A DNA stretch of 64,000 bases from Haemonchus contortus (GCA_000469685.2 LS997565.1:48013836-48077835); one strand, 5' to 3'. Numbered from the stretch's first letter, positions 24,789-36,017 are shown. The notes: a model not told the origin generated them from the sequence alone. Numbers and translations: made by a program.

Positions 24789-25463
24789 CTAGAGGTTTCC
24801 CGAGCGTCTGTGCGGTAATTCAGATACATGTTTCAGTTGCCCCTGGTAGACAACCCACTCGCGAAGAGTTTTGCCCTTGTTTCGCTCGCGCGCCTGCTGA
24901 CGTAACTCACTCTCGCGTTTTCTTTCGTCTTCGGTCATGCTTCTGCGGATGAAGACGTTGGACAACCCGGCACCGCGAAGTAAGCGTGCGTTAGCCAGAG
25001 CCCGCCGCCAATGAGTCCTGGTAGGCAGAACCACCTTGACAAGACGCGGGCGCTCAGGGTCTGGCCTGCCCATCCGGTATACCTCAGCCGGTCGACATTC
25101 GACGTTCAATACATCTAACACAGCACTAACCTTCTCTTCCAAATCCTTCTGACGGGTTGAAGCCGGAGCCGCACCTTGGATCTCATCAAGGCCGGAGATG
25201 ACAATGCTTCGGGTGCGTTTATCACTCTCAATAAATTCGGAAAATTCCGTTGGAATTTTTTCGGAAAGAGCGATAAGCATATTGCCGATCACCGGATCCT
25301 GATTTAGCTCCATTATATTTTTTATAAGCTCCATAGCCGACATGTTTTTGAACGTAGGTGCCGGAGAACTAGGTGCAGGCTGCGTACCACCCCTCCCACT
25401 CGAGGTAGATGGGGGCTGCGAGGAAGCGGAGCTTTTCTTGGGACGCAGTTCTTTTGGGGGCAT
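24789..25463 (-). CDS. LINE ORF1 protein, copy A (RNA-binding, L1-ORF1-like)
   Basis: First ATG at 25463 gives MPPKELRPKKSS and 224 residues; the frame is open further upstream but without ATG. Low-complexity basic, Ser/Pro-rich N-terminus (residues 1-35), a middle with DPVIGNMLIALSEKIPTEF, then an RRM-like block RSIVISGLDE, YRMGRPDPERPRLVKVVLP, and a basic C-terminus (SMTEDERKRESELRQQARER). This layout resembles ORF1 proteins of L1/CR1-type elements, which bind the element RNA. The frame is open in all three LINE copies and the protein is identical in A, B and C as far as I can read. No CCHC knuckle is visible. Confidence 0.75.
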   Translation of the reverse strand: MPPKELRPKKSSASSQPPSTSSGRGGTQPAPSSPAPTFKNMSAMELIKNIMELNQDPVIGNMLIALSEKIPTEFSEFIESDKRTRSIVISGLDEIQGAAPASTRQKDLEEKVSAVLDVLNVECRPAEVYRMGRPDPERPRLVKVVLPTRTHWRRALANARLLRGAGLSNVFIRRSMTEDERKRESELRQQARERNKGKTLREWVVYQGQLKHVSELPHRRSGNL

Positions 25464-26142
25464 CTTTGTGATCTTTGATTTACCAGAAGTAGAGTCAATA
25501 CCCAGGGGCCTTACCAACTTGCCGAGAAAGAAAAAAAAACTAGTTAGTAACCAAAAAAACTAACACCAAAAACTATGTATTAAAAACAAATTTTGAAGTC
25601 TAATATTTACCTAAAATGTGGTCTAACAAAAAGCTTATAAAGTAGAGAACGATGTACAAAAAAATTAAAATAAAACACAAGCTCACGGGAAGACGACCGG
25701 TCGCTGCGCGTGCAGATGTTGTTGATTCTGAGGAAACCGGAATAAAAGCTAAGTAAGGTATCAGTAGTGCTGCTGGGCAACTTTGACTGCAACGACCTAC
25801 GTTTGTATAGTAATGTATAGCCCTAAAGACATAGATTATATGCTCAATTGTGTTTTAGCGCTTGGAGGAGATCAAGCCTAATTTCAATCGGAGATCCTTC
25901 GAACAATTTCATGATACTGCCCAACCACTAACAATTTTTCAAGCTCCTTTCACTCACTAGCAAGCCTCATGCTAATCTTTCTTTAATCACGTTTGACTCT
26001 TCTTTTCTCCGACCTGACCATGATGGGTACCTTCTGCAGAGTTACGACATCATCCCGGCGCCCACCTCAATAGACAGTATTGCACTCCCATCCGGGAACT
26101 CATCCACTCTCAGTGCTTCCTTGCCCTGAATCCGCGCAAATA

Positions 26143-26372
26143 TAATACTATAAAGAAAAACATCGCCTTATCACTCGGCGATGAGCTGATTGTGTGTGGG
26201 TCCAAGAACAAACAGCTGCAATCTGTACTGTCTCGACACTCGTCTGACATGACATCGATCGAGGAGCGGAAAAGCGGATCAAGACAGCAACAGGGCTTCC
26301 TCTATGCTCTGATCGTCGAGATTTTAGAAGAGAGGGGGTATCTTCTACCACCTATGGGGGCCATTGAGTATT
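26143..26372. other. Insert ahead of exon 3, present in units 2-4 but not unit 1
   Basis: Unit 1 runs from the GGGATGCGCGCAAA area (5656) to the next conserved block without this DNA. In units 2, 3 and 4 about 230 bp follow GAATCCGCGCAAA. A minus-strand-independent open frame on the plus strand reads SLGDELIVCGSKNKQLQSVL and ends VEILEERGYLLPPMGAIEYF before TGA at 26377; it has protein-like composition but I recognise no family. Its left edge coincides with the A/T step used later as the Helitron target in unit 3. Confidence 0.5.
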
Positions 26373-28396
26373 TCTGAGGGAAAAACTCAGTAACCATTTC
26401 TATCGTGAACCATTCCTTTGATAGATAGAATCATCCCTTTGTGAGATAGAATCTAGTGCTTACCTACATCAACTTTTTGCCAATGTCAGAGCCATTCTGA
26501 AGCTTGTCTGACGGCCTACTTCGCTCAATGTACACTGCTAATCCACCAAACGTTTTCTCATTGCATGTAGGCTGCGCTCTCTTTCTGTGCTCCCTACCCA
26601 ACCGGAATCTCCCCCCCCCCCCATCAGTCAGATAGGTCTGATCTTGAAGCGAGTCAACAAACACTTCCACATACAGTTTTTCTGATAGAAGCAGCAAATT
26701 CGACTGGAAGAGTGAACGGAGATCTATTTTGTTTAGATATGGATACAGAGAAATGTATTTATCATCGTAGCTATCTAGTATGGTGTATCAATTGCCGCAG
26801 TTGCTTACACTGTAACATCGAAAAATTTGTACACTCAAAATGAAGACGGAACATACAAGTTCCGAGGATTAGATCCAAACGTAGCAATGGTTAGTTTGAA
26901 GCATTTTCGAGAAGTGAAGTGAATTATTGAATTGCTAAGGGTTATTCTGAGTTGAACTCAGTACTGGTTGTGTAAGAAAATTGAACCTCTACTATTGTAC
27001 GAAACAGTCTAATCTTACTTTCAGGACTGGTAATTATGCTTACATTGTGCATAGGAAGAGATCACAGTGCTACATGTTTCTAGAAACTGTAACCTAAGTT
27101 AATCTTATAGCGTAATGTACTTCTTCTTGAAACATAGTAATCAGTGAACCACATAAGTGATTCTTAATGACCTTTCGAAGAAGGAACAGGCAATATCAAT
27201 TTGAACGAACATGCTTGAGTTTTGGAAACACTCACACACAAATGTGATTTCCTGCGCTTTCTATCAGCTTTCAGTGATCAACCGGTTCTTCCTGGAAGAT
27301 AGTGGGAAACTTGCTCTTCTATTTCTCGCACACCAAAGACATGCAAAAAAATGAGCCCAGTAGGGCAGGAGCGAGAAGATGAGCGGGTTTTTAGCTTAGT
27401 GCGCGAGGTATTTCTGCATCTCACTTACCTAGGTGCACCTACCACCCCGAGACCTAGTAAAACATCTTTACCCCCTGGTGCCCACATTTCTTTTCGTCTC
27501 TGATGAAGTGCTAGATTAGCAAGGATTGGCACGTAATCTCGCGTTAATTTTTTGTTATACTAAGACTGTTATGTGTGTTCCCTCCCCCCAACTATATTTT
27601 TGTTTCCTTTGGTTGTCATCCTTTCGTGTGGGGAAAAATAATGAACCAGTTCTGCAATGTATAGAAGAGAGTAACCAAACAGTGCGCCACAAAAAAGACA
27701 TGGACAGTAGAATGTTAGACACACCGTGAATATGTTTTTACAGATCACCGGATGTATTTCTTTGATCATTGGTGTCGTTTGCTTAGTTACAAATTTTGTT
27801 ATGAATGTGAAACTGTTTGTCACATGGCGGAATTTGCTGAAGAATGAAGACAGATCAACTGCGCGCCATACTGAAAAGGTAAGGTAACCAGCTACCACCG
27901 ACACCCTATTCGGCTGCTAGCAGGTGACCGAGTCATGTCTTATGCTAGCTCTAGTTTGCCAGCAAAATAGCTGTAATTGTTAAAGCTGTTTTGATAAGGC
28001 CGGATGAAACTGTAGCGATACGAACATACTCCGGCATACTGACGTCATTGAACCTACATGAAAATTCTACACTTGAAGAATAGTCCTTGAATGGCCTCAA
28101 GTAATGAAAAATGTTTAATTCAGGGTCTACTAATGTACACAGTAATCGCTTTCACTTTGATAATGGTGATGTGCACAGTGGATTTTCTATATGCAGTCTC
28201 TTCCGCGACTAAAAATTATGGACTGTTCACATGGTTGAATGATAGTGTAAGTTTTCTAACCTATCGTTCCTTTAATTTCCATGCTCATTTCACAGTAGCA
28301 GTGTTGTATTAACCGAATCAGCCTACCTAAATTTGGATCACGTACTTTCTCCGTCGTTGAAATGCTGCTCTGCTAGGATTCATAACCACAAAGAAG

Positions 28397-29220
28397 CATG
28401 TCGCAAATTAGTTGCGTAGGACAATGAGCTCCTCACCTGGGCTGGTGTTGTTATTCTGGCACGCGTCAGTGCGGTCCTCTCTGGAGTAGCCCCAAATTGA
28501 TGCGGGAGCCTACAGAATGAGGGTACTGTAGCAGGTATGTTGTGGCACTCATTGCCTTAATCCACCTGCACCTGCGAACTCTACTACGTCCGGCTGTCCG
28601 TATGGGCGTGCTACCTCTTAAGGTATAAACTACTGACTACATAAATACTGCATGAGATTATAACCCAAAGAGCATTCGATATGGAAGGGACTTGCCCATC
28701 TAAGTATTATCAAAGAAACAAGACATAAATATAATAAAATTCATCTTCATACACGAATGAGCGATATAAAAAACCTACGGGCACGCTTCTTTGTCACCAG
28801 GAGACTTCGGCACCCGCTGCCCTCGGGGAAGGAGACAAGCACAGTGTCCGCGGACGTCTTTGAGGTCCCTTGGTGCGCGCGTTCCCCACGACCTGCAGTT
28901 AACCATAGCTGCCCGGTGGCAGCTAGCAGCCCGTTCTCCGTCCGTGGTACTGGTGCCTGCGATCATTTGTCCCCCTTGCTGACGAGGCCGGTTGACGACG
29001 ATGACTATGCGCTAGGAGAAGAGTCGATCGAGCGATTCTCGACATGGAGAAGAGCGGCAAAGGTGTTGCGTGCACACTTCGCGGCGCCCAATGCCGCGTG
29101 GCAATCGGTGTGAACGGCCCGGAGCGTGATGGGTGGAAACGGTGCTGCGCGTCGAATAATGAGAATGCCATGCGGTAACAGCCCTTTGCATAGATGGAAG
29201 TCGTAGGCTTTACAACAAGC
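28397..29220. other. GC-rich insert in intron 5 of units 2 and 3
   Basis: Unit 1 has nothing between its counterparts of CATAACCACAAAGAAG and AGGCGCCCTGCTAAA, while units 2 and 3 (mirror 31377-32200) carry about 820 bp. The inner part (28790-29130) is clearly richer in GC than its surroundings and has long open frames on both strands, a composition effect rather than evidence of a gene. It could be a captured fragment or a non-autonomous transposon; I see no terminal repeats. Confidence 0.55.
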
Positions 29221-30227
29221 AGGCGCCCTGCTAAATTAGAAGCTGAAGCAGTAACCGTGGACAGGCTAGCTCTCCTGCGCGTACGCTTTGCTTGTAAGTC
29301 CATTCTTCACACAAACCTGGCGTCAGAGAAGAACCCGATGTGAGGAGAATAATGAAGTTGTGACGGAGGGCTCGGTATCAAATTTGCAAAATTGTTGGCG
29401 AATACTCAAGTCATTAATTCTATTCTGTTTAATTTGTCGAGCAGCATTACAGCAGCATTATATCAGCATTAAAATCTTCAAGAGGTAATTTTGAGCAGTT
29501 TTTAGGTGTTCTGGATAAACGATTTTTTGGTCTTTGTGCCTCCGCTTTCTCTGATGCTGTTCTCCGCGGATCTTCGCCACGCTATTCTGAAGGTCTTCCT
29601 CAGAATGAAGTCACCAACTCTTGTTACTCCAGTTTCACGTTCTTTGCGTGGAGGTCAGAGTTTTGTTCAAGGAGCATAGGAAAGATGGAGTTACATAGGA
29701 AAAGAATGGCTGGTGATGAATTTGAGAGCGCGATGGTGGCACCAAGTTCCTTTTCAAAGAAATAGCCCCTATAAAAATTCTTGTGATCAATATTTTTCTG
29801 AATTATTGCTCTGGAAAGTAGCAGTGAATAAGAGATAAGCACAGAATATACGAAACAGCTGGCTTATCGCAAAGATTTGGAAGAAAAGGAAATGTGCAGA
29901 AAGGGGGCAAAAAGAATTGTCCTACGGGCAATAAGCTCCTTCCATAACTCTTTTGGGATACATTTTATTACAAGGAAGAGTTCCGTTTATTGGGCTTGTA
30001 CAACCACGAAACGTTACAGTGATTAAGAATATCATTCGACAACTTTTTAAATTTTCAGAGTAAGAAATGAATGAACTGCGAGCCGATATAGTACAGCATT
30101 AATGAGGAAAAATTACGAAAGCTGAACAATGTTGCGGCGATGTGACGGCGCTCCTGTTGTTGTTCCTTGCATATCTGGAAATCACTATTTATCTCTCCAT
30201 AAAGTATCACATATGATTAACTAGGGC

Positions 30228-30490
30228 AGAGGTGGCGTAATGGTATGTGCCGCACTATCTTACAGGCACGATCACGGGTTCGAATCCCGGCTCGGTATCC
30301 GCCTAGGCCGACCAAGCCTTTCATCCCTACGGGTCCGCTTTAATGGTACCAGATCAGTCTGGGAGGATAGAATCACTGACTTGTACATCGGCTGGCCACC
30401 GCAAGCCATTGTATAAGCCACATGCGCAATCACTACGCCACTGCGACTATGAATGGAAGTCGACTGCATGAAGATGCATGAATCTCTTGA
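30228..30490 (+). mobile_element. tRNA-derived SINE, unit 3 copy
   Basis: The head has RNA polymerase III-type boxes: A box GTGGCGTAATGGT (30234) and B box GGGTTCGAATCCCGG (30278), with a perfect CGGG/CCCG T-arm stem. The acceptor ends do not pair, so it is not a functional tRNA. The body contains TACGGGTCCGCTTTAATGG and GCCATTGTATAAGCCACATG. It is the counterpart of 10400-10700. It is antisense to the unit 3 receptor, as in unit 1. Confidence 0.7.
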
Positions 30491-30917
30491 ACAGAACTGT
30501 TTAAGGCCCTAGCTCTTTAGACTTATATAAACAACTGCAATTGAGATGTACGCCATCAAGCACTGAAGTTTTTGAATTAACGTTGAACTATGTTCTCTAG
30601 GAACTGGTTGTATAGGATATTTTGCTCTAAGGTCATGCTCTGAAATTTTCAGACATCATGTCTGAAGGCACAGTAAACGATACTTGAGGTACCTGGTCAT
30701 AGACGAACAATGGCAGTAATAGTCAACTGGACTTAGCATAGGAGATTCTATTCTGTGCTTATCTCTTATTCACTGCTACTTTCCAGAGCAATAATTCAGA
30801 AAAATATTGATCACAAGAATTTTTATAGGGGCTATTTCTTTGAAAAGAAACTCGGTGCCACCATCGCGCTCTCAAATTCATTAACAGCCATTCTTTTCCT
30901 ATGTAACTCCATCTTTC

Positions 30918-33860
30918 CTATGCTCCTTGAACAAAACTCTGACCTCCACGCAAAGAACGTGAAACTGGAGTAACAAGAGTTGGTGACTTCATTCTGAGGA
31001 AGACCTTCAGAATAGCGTGGCGAAGATCCGCGGAGAACAGCATCAGAGAAAGCGGAGGCACAAAGACCAAAAAATCGTTTATCCAGAACACCTAAAAACT
31101 GCTCAAAATTACCTCTTGAAGGTTGTAATGCTGATATAATGCTGCTGTAATGCTGCTCGACAAATTAAACAGAATAGAATTAATGACTTGAGTATTCGCC
31201 AACAATTTTGCAAATTTGATACCGAGCCCTCCGTCACAACTTCATTATTCTCCTCACATCGGGTTCTTCTCTGACGCCAGGTTTGTGTGAAGAATGGACT
31301 TACAAGCAAAGCGTACGCGCAGGAGAGCTAGCCTGTCCACGGTTACTGCTTCAGCTTCTAATTTAGCAGGGCGCCTGCTTGTTGTAAAGCCTACGACTTC
31401 CATCTATGCAAAGGGCTGTTACCGCATGGCATTCTCATTATTCGACGCGCAGCACCGTTTCCACCCATCACGCTCCGGGCCGTTCACACCGATTGCCACG
31501 CGGCATTGGGCGCCGCGAAGTGTGCACGCAACACCTTTGCCGCTCTTCTCCATGTCGAGAATCGCTCGATCGACTCTTCTCCTAGCGCATAGTCATCGTC
31601 GTCAACCGGCCTCGTCAGCAAGGGGGACAAATGATCGCAGGCACCAGTACCACGGACGGAGAACGGGCTGCTAGCTGCCACCGGGCAGCTATGGTTAACT
31701 GCAGGTCGTGGGGAACGCGCGCACCAAGGGACCTCAAAGACGTCCGCGGACACTGTGCTTGTCTCCTTCCCCGAGGGCAGCGGGTGCCGAAGTCTCCTGG
31801 TGACAAAGAAGCGTGCCCGTAGGTTTTTTATATCGCTCATTCGTGTATGAAGATGAATTTTATTATATTTATGTCTTGTTTCTTTGATAATACTTAGATG
31901 GGCAAGTCCCTTCCATATCGAATGCTCTTTGGGTTATAATCTCATGCAGTATTTATGTAGTCAGTAGTTTATACCTTAAGAGGTAGCACGCCCATACGGA
32001 CAGCCGGACGTAGTAGAGTTCGCAGGTGCAGGTGGATTAAGGCAATGAGTGCCACAACATACCTGCTACAGTACCCTCATTCTGTAGGCTCCCGCATCAA
32101 TTTGGGGCTACTCCAGAGAGGACCGCACTGACGCGTGCCAGAATAACAACACCAGCCCAGGTGAGGAGCTCATTGTCCTACGCAACTAATTTGCGACATG
32201 CTTCTTTGTGGTTATGAATCCTAGCAGAGCAGCATTTCAACGACGGAGAAAGTACGTGATCCAAATTTAGGTAGGCTGATTCGGTTAATACAACACTGCT
32301 ACTGTGAAATGAGCATGGAAATTAAAGGAACGATAGGTTAGAAAACTTACACTATCATTCAACCATGTGAACAGTCCATAATTTTTAGTCGCGGAAGAGA
32401 CTGCATATAGAAAATCCACTGTGCACATCACCATTATCAAAGTGAAAGCGATTACTGTGTACATTAGTAGACCCTGAATTAAACATTTTTCATTACTTGA
32501 GGCCATTCAAGGACTATTCTTCAAGTGTAGAATTTTCATGTAGGTTCAATGACGTCAGTATGCCGGAGTATGTTCGTATCGCTACAGTTTCATCCGGCCT
32601 TATCAAAACAGCTTTAACAATTACAGCTATTTTGCTGGCAAACTAGAGCTAGCATAAGACATGACTCGGTCACCTGCTAGCAGCCGAATAGGGTGTCGGT
32701 GGTAGCTGGTTACCTTACCTTTTCAGTATGGCGCGCAGTTGATCTGTCTTCATTCTTCAGCAAATTCCGCCATGTGACAAACAGTTTCACATTCATAACA
32801 AAATTTGTAACTAAGCAAACGACACCAATGATCAAAGAAATACATCCGGTGATCTGTAAAAACATATTCACGGTGTGTCTAACATTCTACTGTCCATGTC
32901 TTTTTTGTGGCGCACTGTTTGGTTACTCTCTTCTATACATTGCAGAACTGGTTCATTATTTTTCCCCACACGAAAGGATGACAACCAAAGGAAACAAAAA
33001 TATAGTTGGGGGGAGGGAACACACATAACAGTCTTAGTATAACAAAAAATTAACGCGAGATTACGTGCCAATCCTTGCTAATCTAGCACTTCATCAGAGA
33101 CGAAAAGAAATGTGGGCACCAGGGGGTAAAGATGTTTTACTAGGTCTCGGGGTGGTAGGTGCACCTAGGTAAGTGAGATGCAGAAATACCTCGCGCACTA
33201 AGCTAAAAACCCGCTCATCTTCTCGCTCCTGCCCTACTGGGCTCATTTTTTTGCATGTCTTTGGTGTGCGAGAAATAGAAGAGCAAGTTTCCCACTATCT
33301 TCCAGGTAGAACCGGTTGATCACTGAAAGCTGATAGAAAGCGCAGGAAATCACATTTGTGTGTGAGTGTTTCCAAAACTCAAGCATGTTCGTTCAAATTG
33401 ATATTGCCTGTTCCTTCTTCGAAAGGTCATTAAGAATCACTTATGTGGTTCACTGATTACTATGTTTCAAGAAGAAGTACATTACGCTATAAGATTAACT
33501 TAGGTTACAGTTTCTAGAAACATGTAGCACTGTGATCTCTTCCTATGCACAATGTAAGCATAATTACCAGTCCTGAAAGTAAGATTAGACTGTTTCGTAC
33601 AATAGTAGAGGTTCAATTTTCTTACACAACCAGTACTGAGTTCAACTCAGAATAACCCTTAGCAATTCAATAATTCACTTCACTTCTCGAAAATGCTTCA
33701 AACTAACCATTGCTACGTTTGGATCTAATCCTCGGAACTTGTATGTTCCGTCTTCATTTTGAGTGTACAAATTTTTCGATGTTACAGTGTAAGCAACTGC
33801 GGCAATTGATACACCATACTAGATAGCTACGATGATAAATACATTTCTCTGTATCCATAT
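30918..33860 (-). pseudogene. Chemoreceptor gene, unit 3 copy, exons 3-6 only
   Basis: Minus-strand exons: 33708-33860 (exon 3), 32719-32853 (exon 4), 32351-32473 (exon 5), 30918-31091 (exon 6). They mirror unit 2 and share its exon 3 nonsense codon (CTA at 33819-33821 on the plus strand), so the stop predates the palindrome. Exons 1 and 2 are absent because unit 3 is truncated at 47077, inside the LINE of intron 2. The Helitron is inserted upstream of exon 3. The copy cannot make a receptor. Confidence 0.8.
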
Positions 33861-34464
33861 CTAAACAAAATAGATCTCCGTTCACTCTTCCAGTCGAATT
33901 TGCTGCTTCTATCAGAAAAACTGTATGTGGAAGTGTTTGTTGACTCGCTTCAAGATCAGACCTATCTGACTGATGGGGGGGGGGGAGATTCCGGTTGGGT
34001 AGGGAGCACAGAAAGAGAGCGCAGCCTACATGCAATGAGAAAACGTTTGGTGGATTAGCAGTGTACATTGAGCGAAGTAGGCCGTCAGACAAGCTTCAGA
34101 ATGGCTCTGACATTGGCAAAAAGTTGATGTAGGTAAGCACTAGATTCTATCTCTCAAAGGGATGATTCTATCTATCAAAGGAATGGTTCACGATAGAAAT
34201 GGTTACTGAGTTTTTCCCTCAGAAATACTCAATGGCCCCCATAGGTGGTAGAAGATACCCCCTCTCTTCTAAAATCTCGACGATCAGAGCATAGAGGAAG
34301 CCCTGTTGCTGTCTTGATCCGCTTTTCCGCTCCTCGATCGATGTCATGTCAGACGAGTGTCGAGACAGTACAGATTGCAGCTGTTTGTTCTTGGACCCAC
34401 ACACAATCAGCTCATCGCCGAGTGATAAGGCGATGTTTTTCTTTATAGTATTACCAGTTGAGCT

Positions 34465-34482
34465 GCGCACGGTATTGTGCGC
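34465..34482 (-). other. Helitron 3'-terminal hairpin
   Basis: GCGCAC (34465-34470), loop of six, GTGCGC (34477-34482), seven bases from the terminal CTGG (CCAG at 34454-34457 on the plus strand). A GC-rich hairpin just before CTRR is the transposition stop signal of Helitrons. Confidence 0.88.
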
Positions 34483-34682
34483 GTTTCATGACCTTCGATA
34501 AAAGGACTCTCTCAGAGATAACTCTAAGCGGATGTATTCTAGTAGCTCAGAAAAGGAGTCCATCAACAGTGGATTAATAACGACTTTTTTCTGCAATAAT
34601 CGGATCGCTTCTCCTTCAAATCGTAAAAATAGCCCGTCGCCTACGTTTCCTGCAAATTTGGATGCCCTGGTTTAGTTGAACA

Positions 34683-34741
34683 GGGGGGAGGGGGGGTGGG
34701 GGGGGGAAATATTTTCGGCTAAACACACACACACACATACA
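34683..34741. repeat. G-rich run and CA microsatellite inside the Helitron
   Basis: 34683-34707 is a nearly unbroken run of G on the plus strand, a potential quadruplex. It is followed at about 34721-34739 by a CA dinucleotide repeat. Both lie between the two Helitron 3' termini. Confidence 0.7.
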
Positions 34742-34811
34742 CTTCGTGAGCGCCTCACCCATCATGAATTTAGTTCGGCTCAACTTATTTGTTCAAAAAA
34801 GCAGTTGGGCT

Positions 34812-34829
34812 GCGCACGATACCGTGCGC
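34812..34829 (-). other. Second, internal Helitron 3' terminus
   Basis: The same hairpin (GCGCAC, loop, GTGCGC, extendable by one pair) recurs 347 bp inside, followed on the minus strand by GCCCAACTGC. Its last four bases are CTGC instead of CTRR, so this end looks inactivated. The subterminal sequences of the two ends remain similar (compare 34483-34600 with 34830-34950). Confidence 0.8.
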
Positions 34830-36017
34830 GTCTAATGGCTCCTCATAAATGGATTTCCTTGAGGATAACCTGAGGCGCAATGGTTTGGCAACTCAGTAAC
34901 CGTTCTCTCCCAAAAAATGGGAGGGAGCTGTTTTTCCACCGCAACTAATAACGTCATAAGCCGTCTACCGAAATCATTTATTCCTAGTGGATTGCACTTG
35001 AGTATCGTGAAAGTTTGTTATAACCTCCCTGTACTAACCTAGACAATCCTGAGAATCGAAAAAAGGTCTCGAGTTCATATTCAGTTTAATTGTCGCCACT
35101 GTTGAAATACCTGTACTACGCTGAAGATATAATGAGAACTCATTTCCACTTGCATTCATCCATACTTGTCAGAGTGGGCATTTGATAACATAGCATTCGG
35201 CTATCCCCTAGGTCCATTATTTCCTTTACTGAACTTTCAGGCAAAATTCATGTTAAGCATGTAAACGCAAAGGTTGTACAGAAATGTTCATCTTCAGAAA
35301 TTTTCAAAACATTTTGACCTAGCTAAACAGTAAATCTCTAGAGGTACGTGGAGTTTGTGAAGGATTAAATCGTCAAATAATATTGATTCCTGTCATGAAC
35401 ATATCATTCACTCTGCTGGTGGAGTAGTGCAGCTTTCTCCATCCGGAGTCATCGAGCGCAACATTCGAGGTGGTTCTTTCAGCAATAAATTCAGAGCAGA
35501 GAGAATACAAATCACAGTGAATAGTCGACTTCTTATTGAAGCAATTAGACCGCTTCTAGAGCGTAAACTTTCTCTTGATCTTTGGAATCAGGTTTCCAAA
35601 CATCACCCTCTCGTGTTTCGTATGACCTTCAAAAAACAGTTGTACAAAAGGGTATATATTATTTGTTGGTTTTCGATCGACGTATTTTGTAGCAGCAAAA
35701 AGTACTATGAAATGAAGTTTTTGAGTAGAGCAGAAACAATGGCGGCGGAAGGTACATGGAACTGAAAACATATGGTTGACTATATGGTCAGCCCTACAAA
35801 GTTAGTAATAACGTTGTTGTTAGTTTTGTGTGCTAAGTCGAAAAGGAAAGGGATAAATGGACACGAACCTGATTATGATACTTTTGTCGTCGTTGCATCA
35901 TTTTCGTCTGATGTGATGAGGCGAAATTTTGCAGATAATGATGATCGGGTAGAATGCAATAATTTGATATGGCAGAGTTTTTAGGTGTTTGGTAGTAGTT
36001 CGAATCAAATACCTTTT
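34830..36017. other. Helitron 3' non-coding region
   Basis: AT-rich, with no supported gene. An open frame at 35427-35765 on the plus strand has no recognisable domain. At 36018-36036 a perfect eight-base stem (CTACAAAA / TTTTGTAG) overlaps the helicase stop codon and might act in 3'-end formation. Confidence 0.45.

Larger units (their letters stand above)
21292..25751 (-). mobile_element. CR1-like LINE, copy A
   Basis: Minus-strand non-LTR element of 4460 bp. Ends were placed by comparing the host with unit 1: the uninterrupted site is CAGTAAGG (5296-5315 area), and here AGTA occurs on both sides (21288-21291 and 25752-25755), a short target duplication. The 3' tail is an AATA repeat (21294-21317, read on the minus strand). 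Contents: ORF1 at 25463-24789, ORF2 (endonuclease plus reverse transcriptase) at about 24770-22067, and a 0.75-kb 3' UTR. The AP-type endonuclease, YADD reverse transcriptase and simple-repeat tail fit CR1/Jockey-like elements. It sits in intron 2 of the unit 2 receptor, antisense to it. Confidence 0.85.
21142..26547 (+). repeat. Segment A, duplicated directly as 47078-52482
   Basis: From the TGTATCACGGCTGG inside receptor exon 2 to the ATCCACC at 26541-26547, this 5406-bp block recurs at 47078-52482 with only scattered differences (for example one base in the A run near 21812 and single substitutions near 21786 and 21870). It includes the 3' half of exon 2, the complete LINE and the start of the DNA ahead of exon 3. 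Confidence 0.9.
19111..29679 (+). pseudogene. Chemoreceptor gene, unit 2 copy, with nonsense codon in exon 3
   Basis: Exons by alignment with unit 1: 19111-19243, 21047-21246, 26737-26889, 27744-27878, 28124-28246, 29506-29679. All splice sites and phases are kept, and all seven TM segments can be read: LLETFILFFYITILLTIAAS in exon 1, LGNTFITFNRYSSICLMHKY in exon 2, GLLMYTVIAFTLIMVMCTVD in exon 5, and VFWINDFLVFVPPLSLMLF in exon 6. Codon 14 of exon 3 is TAG (26776-26778) where unit 1 has CAG, which would truncate the receptor before TM4. The AG of that stop could serve as a 3' splice site that skips exactly 42 nt in frame, at the cost of the start of TM4. Intron 2 carries a 4.46-kb LINE 45 bp after exon 2. 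Final stop is TAG at 29677. Same family caveat as for unit 1. Confidence 0.75.
18340..29848 (+). repeat. Duplication unit 2
   Basis: Direct copy of unit 1 (1395 to about 10170) with three later insertions: the LINE at 21292-25751, a 0.23-kb insert at 26143-26372 and a GC-rich 0.82-kb insert at 28397-29220. The part 22880-29848 is repeated in inverted orientation as unit 3, almost base for base. At 29848 unit 2 stops abruptly and the next base belongs to unit 3. Confidence 0.85.

Noticed and set aside
22148..25563. Plus-strand frames across LINE A (and the equivalents in B and C)
   Set aside because: Antisense shadows of LINE ORF1 and ORF2.
28757..29113. Protein gene from the 118-codon plus-strand frame and its 126-codon antisense partner
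   Set aside because: Overlapping frames on both strands in a GC-rich insert are expected by composition; no domain seen and the insert is absent from unit 1.
30228..30300. Functional tRNA gene
   Set aside because: A and B boxes and T-arm are good, but the acceptor ends do not pair and the same sequence occurs as a longer repeat elsewhere; called a SINE head.
29849..30748. Unique spacer of the palindrome
   Set aside because: It aligns, inverted, with 10150-11000 of unit 1, so it is the end of unit 3.
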